Source: Planctomycetota bacterium (GTDB taxonomy: Bacteria > Planctomycetota > UBA1135). Taken from it: a DNA stretch of 12,875 nt. The position numbers and the translations under genes are program-made. Below, in pieces: positions 7,923 to 12,506 of this stretch. Each line of letters opens with the position of its first letter. Positions within the stretch are counted from its first letter, which is position 1. The stretch spans positions 1 to 12,875 of the forward strand of contig DNPI01000151.1 in assembly GCA_003501525.1 (NCBI GenBank), given 5' to 3'. The notes beneath the pieces are model-generated. The model worked only from the letters and a program-made list of their open reading frames with translations. It was not told the DNA's origin and did not search any database.

Positions 7923-9046
7923 GGCTTGCTTTCTGCGCGAATGTCTTTCCTGGAGAGACTCCGGAGGAAGTTTTCGAGGCGGTGCGTGGTCCTGGTGCAG
8001 ACTTAGCTTCTCGCAGGGGAGCGGCGTTGGGCTATGGCCTTTATTTGGCTGCTGAAGCGGCACACTTTTTTGCGCAGAATTCTCAACAGTGTGAAGCTCT
8101 TAAGGAGCATTGCAAATCGTCAGGCTTAGAAATCTGGACTGCCAATGCGTTTCCTTATGGTGGCTTTCATGGTGCCTCGGTCAAAGAAAAAGCTTTCCTT
8201 CCTGATTGGAGCGACCCCCGTAGAGTTAGATTCACTTTAGATGTTGCTCGAACTCTTACTCACCTTGCTCCCCAAGAGGATCTAATAACTATTTCGACGT
8301 GCCCATTAGGATATGGGAGAAATGAGGCGCTAGAAAAATCTGCTGCTCTGCATTTAAGAGAGGTGCAGGATGGAATATTAGAAATCGAACGGGATTGGGG
8401 AGGACGAATTGTGTTGGGTTTAGAACCGGAGCCAGATGGAGGCTTTGAGACTGTTGCGGATGCTTGTTCGTGGGTTGCCGCTGAAATCCCTGATCCTGGC
8501 GACGGTCTGCGCGTTGGGATTTGCTGGGATCTTTGCCATGGAGCTGTTGTTGGGGAAAATGCTGCTGTCGCTTTACAGGCTTTGCAAAACACTTGCGTTC
8601 CGCTGGCAAAGGTTCAGATTTCTTCCGCCTTGCGAATTAGAGGTCCCTTGATGGGTGAGGATCTCCTTTCTTTGGAGTTATTGGCTAGCGACCCTTGGTT
8701 TCACCAAGTGCGTGGTGGTCTAGAGGGAGAGGGGGAACGGGCGTGGCCCGATTTGAAATTGTTTTTGGACGATATACCCGTCGGTAGTCGGGTTGATGCC
8801 CGAATTCATTGCCATGTTCCGTTGACAGGTCCAGCCTTAGGGGAGGGGTTAACGCGAACTCCTTGGGAGGATGATTTGAAGCTAGCAGTGCAATCAGGGT
8901 GCTTTGATTTCGAAGTAGAAACGTACACACTCCCATTTCTTCCTGACTCTTGGAAGCACTCTGCTGGCTTATTGGGAACGTTGGCTGAGGAGATTGAAGC
9001 TGCTTCGCGTTGCTTGGAGCTTGACTCTACTTGCCACGGAAACTAA
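7904..9046 (+). CDS. eboE: EboE-like TIM-barrel protein (xylose isomerase/AP endonuclease 2 superfamily)
   Basis: The 380-aa protein resembles EboE, a sugar phosphate isomerase/epimerase-fold member of the ebo cluster. In cyanobacteria the ebo genes are implicated in moving scytonemin precursors to the periplasm; the enzymatic reaction of EboE is not known. Family-like features are FCANVFPGE at 10-18, the early GYGLYLAAEAA (43-53), NAFPYGGFHGASVKEKAFLPDW (about 81-102), LGLEPEPDG (171-179), CWDLCHG (207-213) and RIHCHVPL (300-307). Glu174, Asp209, His212, His302 and His304 are candidate metal ligands by analogy with the superfamily. The frame overlaps the TPP II end by 19 nt. The start is TTG at 7904, the last canonical start before the conserved FCANVFPGE; no SD is seen, so the start is uncertain by a few codons. 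No other ebo gene is visible in the window. Confidence 0.82.
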   Translation: MDRDSLRLAFCANVFPGETPEEVFEAVRGPGADLASRRGAALGYGLYLAAEAAHFFAQNSQQCEALKEHCKSSGLEIWTANAFPYGGFHGASVKEKAFLPDWSDPRRVRFTLDVARTLTHLAPQEDLITISTCPLGYGRNEALEKSAALHLREVQDGILEIERDWGGRIVLGLEPEPDGGFETVADACSWVAAEIPDPGDGLRVGICWDLCHGAVVGENAAVALQALQNTCVPLAKVQISSALRIRGPLMGEDLLSLELLASDPWFHQVRGGLEGEGERAWPDLKLFLDDIPVGSRVDARIHCHVPLTGPALGEGLTRTPWEDDLKLAVQSGCFDFEVETYTLPFLPDSWKHSAGLLGTLAEEIEAASRCLELDSTCHGN

Positions 9047-9078
9047 TCTTCCGCCCTCTCTGGGTTCGTGGAACTCTT

Positions 9079-9156
9079 GGCCCCATCGTCTAGTTTGGCC
9101 TAGGACACCAGGTTTTCATCCTGGTAACACGGGTTCGAATCCCGTACGGGCTACCA
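9079..9156 (+). tRNA. tRNA-Glu(UUC), acceptor stem imperfect
   Basis: A full cloverleaf can be drawn: D arm GTCT...AGGAC, anticodon stem CCAGG/CCTGG with loop TTTTCAT giving anticodon UUC (glutamate), and T arm ACGGG-TTCGAAT-CCCGT, with CCA encoded at 9154-9156. The body closely resembles other bacterial tRNA-Glu genes. The acceptor stem GGCCCCA (9079-9085) pairs only partly with ACGGGCT (9146-9152): there are four Watson-Crick pairs and a G-U wobble at 1-72, but C6-C67 and A7-A66 mismatch. The defect lies in the 3' segment, the part normally supplied by an integrating element. An integrase gene follows 192 nt downstream, reading away from the tRNA. Confidence 0.93.
9131..9156 (+). other. Probable attachment site (att) in the tRNA-Glu 3' end
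   Basis: The T arm and acceptor 3' strand of tRNA-Glu are the usual crossover region for tyrosine integrases, and an integrase gene begins 192 nt downstream. The matching copy at the far end of the element would lie beyond the right edge, so the core limits are inferred and not seen. The two non-pairing bases at 9146-9147 fit an element-supplied 3' end. Confidence 0.55.
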
Positions 9157-9166
9157 ATCAGCGAAG

Positions 9167-9200
9167 ATCCCCTCTGGCAGAAATCGGAGGGGATTTTTAT
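9167..9200 (+). terminator. Intrinsic terminator downstream of tRNA-Glu
   Basis: ATCCCCTCTGG (9167-9177) pairs with TCGGAGGGGAT (9184-9194), an 11-bp stem with two G-U pairs and the 6-nt loop CAGAAA, directly followed by a T-run at 9195-9198. It is well placed to end tRNA-Glu transcription 11 nt past the CCA. Being downstream of the att core, it belongs to the element side, so the present terminator of this host tRNA may have been brought in by the element. Confidence 0.85.
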
Positions 9201-9244
9201 TGTACCACAGCCACTTACGGCCGCTCTGCTTGCCATTCCCACCG

Positions 9245-9272
9245 TTGTCATCCCATCTTTGATACAGATATT
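9245..9272 (+). promoter_or_regulatory. Possible sigma-70 promoter for the integrase gene
   Basis: TTGTCA (9245-9250) and GATATT (9267-9272) are separated by 16 nt, a plausible but imperfect -35/-10 pair, about 75 nt upstream of the integrase start. The rest of the 9201-9348 interval holds the tandem repeat and the RBS but no supported gene. This is pattern matching only. Confidence 0.22.
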
Positions 9273-9304
9273 GCAGCATATGTGCGCCCTTTTGCGCTGA
9301 ATCC

Positions 9305-9328
9305 GAGGGGGACTTAGAGGGGGACTTA
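9305..9328 (+). repeat. Two perfect tandem copies of a 12-bp unit upstream of int
   Basis: The unit GAGGGGGACTTA occurs at 9305-9316 and again at 9317-9328 without mismatch, then the next base starts a third copy that breaks down at once. It lies between the att region and the integrase start, 20 nt before the ATG. Direct repeats here could be arm-type sites for the integrase or operator sites controlling int; the function is inferred from position only. Confidence 0.75.
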
Positions 9329-9338
9329 GCTCGTAAGT

Positions 9339-9344
9339 GGAGGT
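9339..9344 (+). promoter_or_regulatory. Shine-Dalgarno site that fixes the integrase start
   Basis: GGAGGT ends 4 nt before ATG at 9349. A GTG lies in the same frame at 9337, but it overlaps the SD itself, so the ATG is the better start. Confidence 0.75.
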
Positions 9345-9348
9345 AGGT

Positions 9349-10617
9349 ATGGCAAATTATCATTGGAAGAAAAAACGAAAAATCTACAAGCTGACCTATA
9401 CATTATATATAGGCGGCAAAAAAGTAGAGCGAGAAAAAACCAGCGCAAATAAGACCTACATCAAAGATCTCTTAGCAGCAACCAGCGAACTAGAGACTGC
9501 TGCGCGCACCGGGATCGCATCGACGGAATCGATATTGGGTTGGGTCCAGCGAGAATTTATCGAGGAAGAAGAAGCCAACCTCCTCTTTCCCGGCTACCAG
9601 CAAGCGGCTGAGCGCGCGGGGCTGCTTATCGCCGCTCCCGACTTCCCTTATCTCAAGCGCAGATATAGAATCTACTGCGAGAATAACCATAGGAAGGGGA
9701 AGTCAGGTTATGACGGATGGGGGCGAGGCGATAAGGTGATAGCGTGGCTCAAAAAGCAAAAAAAGCCTCTCCGCGATCTGGAGGAAAGCGATTGCGAGGC
9801 GTTTGTCTCCCAGATCCTATCTACCCGCTCGGCACAGACCGCTGCGCACTATCTTACTACCCTGCGCATAATATTGGACATAGCGCAGAAAAAGCGAATG
9901 ATTACATATAACCCCGCCCGATCCGTCGAACCCCCCGTAATCGATGATGCAACAGAGCGCACAATACTTACCGCAGACCAAATAGCGTGGGTGAAGGAGG
10001 CATCCCTACGGCCCCATCACAACACCCTCCTCTGCGGGGGGATTGCAACTGCGGTGCGATTGGGGCTGTATGCGGGGCTGCGCAACGGAGAGATGAACTG
10101 GCTGCGGTGGTCGCGGGTCGATCTCAAGAAGGGGGTTGTGACCATAGCCAAAACCGTAGATGGCGATATAGAGTGGGTGCCTAAAGACTTCGAGTCGCGG
10201 ACGATTGATATAAAACAAGAAGCGGTGGACTACCTAAGAGAACTTAAAAAGATCTCTGTAAACGATAGCGACGATGGGTTCGTACTCCAAAGCGACCCAG
10301 AGCGGAACCCAGAGCGGGACCCAGAAACGGGCAAGTGGCTGATCTCTGATGACATCCCTCGCCGCGCCTGCGGCAAGCATCCCATCTACGCTGGCGCACT
10401 CTCAAAAGCATTCAACACATTTATGAAGCGCGAGCAGCGCTATGGAGAGTATACCGTCTACTCCTTCCGACACACCTACGCCACCTCAATGCTTCGAAGT
10501 GGCGTAGACATACGGACGGTTCAGGAACTGATGGGACACGAAAAGATCACTACGACAATGAAGTACCTCCGTCCCCTGCGCGCTGAAGATCACCCCTCAG
10601 ACGCACTCGCATACTAA
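9349..10617 (+). CDS. int: Tyrosine recombinase/phage integrase
   Basis: The 422-aa protein is a site-specific recombinase that would integrate or excise the element at tRNA-Glu. The N terminus (1-50) is Lys-rich (KKKRKIYKLT) and probably binds arm-type DNA sites; a core-binding helical domain follows (about 95-190); the catalytic domain covers about 205-410. Catalytic positions: Arg245 (YAGLRNGE), a candidate Lys279 (VPKDFESR), Arg374-His375 in VYSFRHTYAT, His397 in LMGHEK and the nucleophile Tyr406 in TTTMKYL. The second conserved position, usually His in HxLR, is Tyr371 here. A Pro/Glu/Arg microrepeat (NPERDPE) occurs near 320. It has a strong SD, unlike the core genes to the left. Its stop TAA at 10615-10617 overlaps the stop of the convergent minus-strand gene. 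Confidence 0.95.
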   Translation: MANYHWKKKRKIYKLTYTLYIGGKKVEREKTSANKTYIKDLLAATSELETAARTGIASTESILGWVQREFIEEEEANLLFPGYQQAAERAGLLIAAPDFPYLKRRYRIYCENNHRKGKSGYDGWGRGDKVIAWLKKQKKPLRDLEESDCEAFVSQILSTRSAQTAAHYLTTLRIILDIAQKKRMITYNPARSVEPPVIDDATERTILTADQIAWVKEASLRPHHNTLLCGGIATAVRLGLYAGLRNGEMNWLRWSRVDLKKGVVTIAKTVDGDIEWVPKDFESRTIDIKQEAVDYLRELKKISVNDSDDGFVLQSDPERNPERDPETGKWLISDDIPRRACGKHPIYAGALSKAFNTFMKREQRYGEYTVYSFRHTYATSMLRSGVDIRTVQELMGHEKITTTMKYLRPLRAEDHPSDALAY

Positions 10618-10853
10618 TACTCAGACGCGGAGTGCTGCGTCAGTAGCTGGCGCGCCAGATTGACCAGCACAGCCAGTGCTGCCACCGTGTAGGGCGCTAT
10701 CTCTTCGCTTTTCAACATATCGGGCAGCAACCCAACGCTCGAAAGCCCAGTGTAGGCTGCTGCGCCCACGCCAGCTATCGCCGCGCCTTTGGCACTTTTA
10801 ACAACTTCGGCCTTGCCGAACCCCAGCTTAATCTTCGGTAGTAGACTCAGCAT
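10614..10853 (-). CDS. Small two-TM membrane protein, holin-like
   Basis: This 79-aa protein has a short basic N terminus (LPKIKLGFGKAEVVKSAKG), a first hydrophobic Ala/Gly-rich segment (about 23-43), a short acidic loop (LKSEE) and a second hydrophobic segment (about 53-70) with a polar tail. That size and two-TM topology are seen in small phage holins, which permeabilise the inner membrane at lysis, but no family was recognised and no endolysin is visible nearby. It is the last gene of the leftward string; its ATG lies inside the preceding gene (26-nt overlap), with GGGAG about 10 nt upstream. Its stop codon overlaps the integrase stop on the other strand. Confidence 0.65.
   Translation of the reverse strand: MLSLLPKIKLGFGKAEVVKSAKGAAIAGVGAAAYTGLSSVGLLPDMLKSEEIAPYTVAALAVLVNLARQLLTQHSASEY
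10624..10641. other. Hairpin at the convergent gene ends
   Basis: GACGCGG (10624-10630) pairs with CTGCGTC (10635-10641) around the tetraloop AGTG, with one G-U pair. It lies 7 nt past the integrase stop and inside the last codons of the opposing gene. No T-run follows on either strand, so it is not a canonical intrinsic terminator; it could slow readthrough or protect the int mRNA 3' end. Confidence 0.35.
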
Positions 10854-11004
10854 CTTTTTCTTCTCCCGCGACCCACTGTAGCGATGCGATATTGCCGCGA
10901 ATCTCAGCGCATACGGGGTCGTTTTCTACGAGCTGCTCGGCTCGCTGTTGTAGGTTTTTTTTCAGCTCCACCAGCTTTTCTCCAACTTCCTTTCCATCTA
11001 TCAT
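10828..11004 (-). CDS. Small hydrophilic helical protein of unknown function
   Basis: The 58-aa product is charged and largely helical, with a heptad-like stretch (EVGEKLVELKKNLQQRAEQL, about 6-25) and an acidic tail (EKDAESTTED). No hydrophobic segment is seen. The start at 11004 is preferred over upstream in-frame Met codons because GGGAG lies 7 nt upstream at 11012-11016 and the previous gene ends at 11006, leaving one base between. It overlaps the next gene by 26 nt. Short coiled-coil proteins of this kind are common near phage lysis genes, but no specific role can be given. Confidence 0.65.
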   Translation of the reverse strand: MIDGKEVGEKLVELKKNLQQRAEQLVENDPVCAEIRGNIASLQWVAGEEKDAESTTED

Positions 11005-11005
11005 C

Positions 11006-11290
11006 TTATTTCTCCCTAAAGACGTTTCGAATCCAACGTATCCACATCGACTCCCATTCTTTGCCACCTACGTGCCGCAGCGACAACCTCCAGACAATCC
11101 AGCTTGCGATACACAGCGGTATCCAGATCTCTACTTGCAGATGCACCACCGCGATGAAAGCAAGCGGGGTGTAGAATCCCACCCATTTAACCGCGTGACG
11201 CTTCCACCAGCCCTCGCTCCGCATCCAAGCGTCGCGGAGAGCGTCCGCAGCGCTCGACAATAAGATGACCCCGATAGCGATGTATTCCAT
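11006..11290 (-). CDS. Small multi-spanning membrane protein of unknown function
   Basis: This 94-aa, Trp-rich protein has a short hydrophobic N terminus (YIAIGVILLSS, about 3-13), a charged amphipathic stretch (DALRDAWMRSEGWWKRHAVK), two hydrophobic segments (about 36-50 and 53-69) and a basic, Trp-rich C-terminal tail (WESMWIRWIRNVFREK). The start is ATG at 11290, which overlaps the upstream stop as TAATG and has GGAG 7 nt upstream; a longer in-frame reading to 11350 would run deep into the preceding gene and is not supported. The family was not recognised. It is part of the tightly coupled small membrane cassette. Confidence 0.65.
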   Translation of the reverse strand: MEYIAIGVILLSSAADALRDAWMRSEGWWKRHAVKWVGFYTPLAFIAVVHLQVEIWIPLCIASWIVWRLSLRHVGGKEWESMWIRWIRNVFREK

Positions 11291-11715
11291 TAGTCTGCTC
11301 CGTAGTAGGCTTTCGCGGCCCAGGCAAAAAACGTCGTGGCGACCCAACAAGCGCCGCCATACACGATCTCGTGTTCAAAAAGCCACGCTGGGCCGGGGTA
11401 GCCGTATTCCGAGAACGCGGCCCAAAGAATGGTTACACAACTGATGGCACCAGCAGACCAGCCGGAGGTTTCTTTGAACGATTGTGCGGCCGCTGCCTTT
11501 TTTGATATTAATTTGACCTTGCTTGTTAGAACTTTCTTCTCTTGCCGCAGTGCAAGCTCATCTTTGCGGCTGGCGCTCAGAGTCGCCAATCGCTCTTTAT
11601 TCTTCCGCTTCGCCTCTTGCCACGCTCGCCAGACGATCCCGTACATCCTCTTCAAATCCGCAAACGAAAGTCCACCGGGATCTTCTGGCGGGTTATTCCA
11701 GTTGATGCGTTGCAT
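11290..11715 (-). CDS. Coiled-coil plus two-TM protein of unknown function
   Basis: The 141-aa protein starts with a polar segment (MQRINWNNPPEDPGGLSFADLK), then a strongly basic helical region that could form a coiled coil (about 32-78), then two hydrophobic segments (about 84-101 and 116-136) ending in AYYGAD. A soluble basic N-terminal half joined to a hairpin of two membrane segments is an unusual shape; some phage holin or superinfection-exclusion proteins look like this, but no family match is recognised. Its ATG abuts the stop of the upstream gene (TAGATG), with no SD, so its translation is probably coupled to that gene. Its stop overlaps the next start (TAATG). Confidence 0.65.
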   Translation of the reverse strand: MQRINWNNPPEDPGGLSFADLKRMYGIVWRAWQEAKRKNKERLATLSASRKDELALRQEKKVLTSKVKLISKKAAAAQSFKETSGWSAGAISCVTILWAAFSEYGYPGPAWLFEHEIVYGGACWVATTFFAWAAKAYYGAD

Positions 11716-11904
11716 CTATCGCCGCTTTATTTTTTTGTCACCCTCAAGATAGTCCAACAGCCGGGAAAAGCGGTTGCCGAGTCCATCCAGCCGTTTCACC
11801 AGATCCTTCATACCTCCTTGCACAATCATCAGCAGAAATAGCGATACCGCTCCCATCACCAGTACTATAGCCAGACCTATGCCGGCAATGTATTCAGGTT
11901 CCAC
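11716..11904 (-). CDS. Single-TM small protein with amphipathic C-terminal helix
   Basis: The 62-aa product has one hydrophobic segment (about 6-28, IAGIGLAIVLVMGAVSLFLL) followed by a helical, charged tail (GMKDLVKRLDGLGNRFSRLLDYLEG) and the basic end DKKIKRR. This resembles bitopic small phage proteins such as single-TM holins, or membrane-anchored spanin-like subunits, but no lipobox or periplasmic signature is seen, so the role is open. The start is GTG at 11904 inside the end of the 39-aa gene (11-nt overlap); only a weak AAGG lies upstream. It abuts the next gene. Confidence 0.6.
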   Translation of the reverse strand: MEPEYIAGIGLAIVLVMGAVSLFLLMIVQGGMKDLVKRLDGLGNRFSRLLDYLEGDKKIKRR

Positions 11905-12013
11905 GTTTGCCTTTTTTCTCGCGCTCGCGCATTAGAGACGCCGCTATCACAAGACCAGCACACGTAACGAGCGAACTCGCAAGTATCCCAAAAGCAATTT
12001 CGCAATGGGTCAC
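11894..12013 (-). CDS. 39-aa single-TM micropeptide
   Basis: This very short frame starts with GTG at 12013, overlapping the stop of the 160-aa gene as GTGA, and stops with TGA at 11894-11896. The sequence is a hydrophobic segment (about 6-28, IAFGILASSLVTCAGLVIAASLM) followed by a strongly basic tail (RERKKGKR-like). Four-base overlap at its start, overlap with the next start at its end, and a sensible membrane topology (positive tail in the cytoplasm) support it being real; without it there would be a gap of about 105 nt in an otherwise gapless string. Two Cys residues (4 and 18) are present. Function is unknown; a small holin or antiholin is possible. Confidence 0.5.
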   Translation of the reverse strand: MTHCEIAFGILASSLVTCAGLVIAASLMREREKKGKRGT

Positions 12014-12492
12014 AATTTCGCTTCGATCTGCGCGAGGTATCCCGTTGCCCCCAACCAATGATCATATCTATCACGCAACCGCCAATTTCCAGATTTGCCC
12101 GTCACCGTCACCTCGCCCGTTTCTTCGTCCCCGGTCTCATCATTCGTTGGACGCTCAAGACATCGCGCAGTGTGGGATTGCACGAATGACAACGCAAGCG
12201 ATTCCATCGTTGTTTCCCACACGCCATCCGTCTGTTTGTCGGGCGGGAGGGTGACCACGCACCACCGTGGGGCGATAGCGTCCTTAACGGCTGAGATCCC
12301 CGCAGCAGTTAATTTTGGCGATGCCGCAATCGCCGCCTTGACTTCATCGGGACGAAGATCATAGTCAGCGGCAGCGGCGAGATCGCCGTGCGTTGCGACA
12401 GTCGCGCCGTCTTCATCTGTTGTCGGCCAACAACTTAAAAGCGCATCGACTTCGATCTCGTTGAGTTCTCTTCTATGTTGATAAATGGGCAT
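12010..12492 (-). CDS. Acidic 160-aa phage-type protein of unknown function
   Basis: The product is soluble and acidic, with an Ala-rich helical N-terminal half (about 10-72), a central WCVVTLPPDKQTDGVWETTMES segment (about 77-98) and a Thr/Glu/Gly-rich strand-like part (ETGDEETGEVTVTG, about 119-132) ending in LRDRYDHWLGATGYLAQIEAKL. No family was recognised. Its position directly downstream of the glycine-rich tail-fibre-like gene would suit a tail-fibre chaperone or a minor virion protein, which is inference from context only. The start is supported by a strong SD (GAGAGGTGAG, 12495-12504). Confidence 0.7.
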   Translation of the reverse strand: MPIYQHRRELNEIEVDALLSCWPTTDEDGATVATHGDLAAAADYDLRPDEVKAAIAASPKLTAAGISAVKDAIAPRWCVVTLPPDKQTDGVWETTMESLALSFVQSHTARCLERPTNDETGDEETGEVTVTGKSGNWRLRDRYDHWLGATGYLAQIEAKL

Positions 12493-12494
12493 TT

Positions 12495-12504
12495 CTCACC
12501 TCTC
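12495..12504 (-). promoter_or_regulatory. Strong Shine-Dalgarno site for the 160-aa gene
   Basis: On the minus strand GAGAGGTGAG ends 2 nt before the ATG at 12492, with the GAGG core about 7 nt upstream. It decides the start and occupies most of the 14-nt gap after the glycine-rich gene. Confidence 0.65.
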
Positions 12505-12506
12505 TA

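Noticed and set aside
8994..9317. Plus-strand frame running through the eboE end and the tRNA
   Set aside because: It crosses the tRNA gene and terminator, so it cannot be a sensible protein gene.
9151..9363. 70-aa minus-strand frame between tRNA-Glu and int
   Set aside because: Covers the terminator, the repeat and the int start; no RBS or family features, so an excisionase call is not supported.
10828..11067. Longer 79-aa version of the 58-aa helical protein
   Set aside because: The extra residues overlap the previous gene's coding end; the SD at 11012-11016 points to ATG 11004.
10892..11263. 123-aa plus-strand frame rich in Ser, Pro, Phe and Arg
   Set aside because: Lies opposite a coherent minus-strand gene string with SD sites and start/stop overlaps; its composition is that of an antisense shadow.
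11006..11350. Longer 114-aa version of the 94-aa membrane protein
   Set aside because: It would overlap the upstream gene by 61 nt; the TAATG junction at 11290 with GGAG upstream is a much better start.
11877..12074. 65-aa minus-strand frame over the end of the 160-aa gene
   Set aside because: Mostly antisense-free overlap in another frame with no coupling and no coherent hydrophobic or domain pattern; the 39-aa frame in the same place fits the overlaps and topology better.
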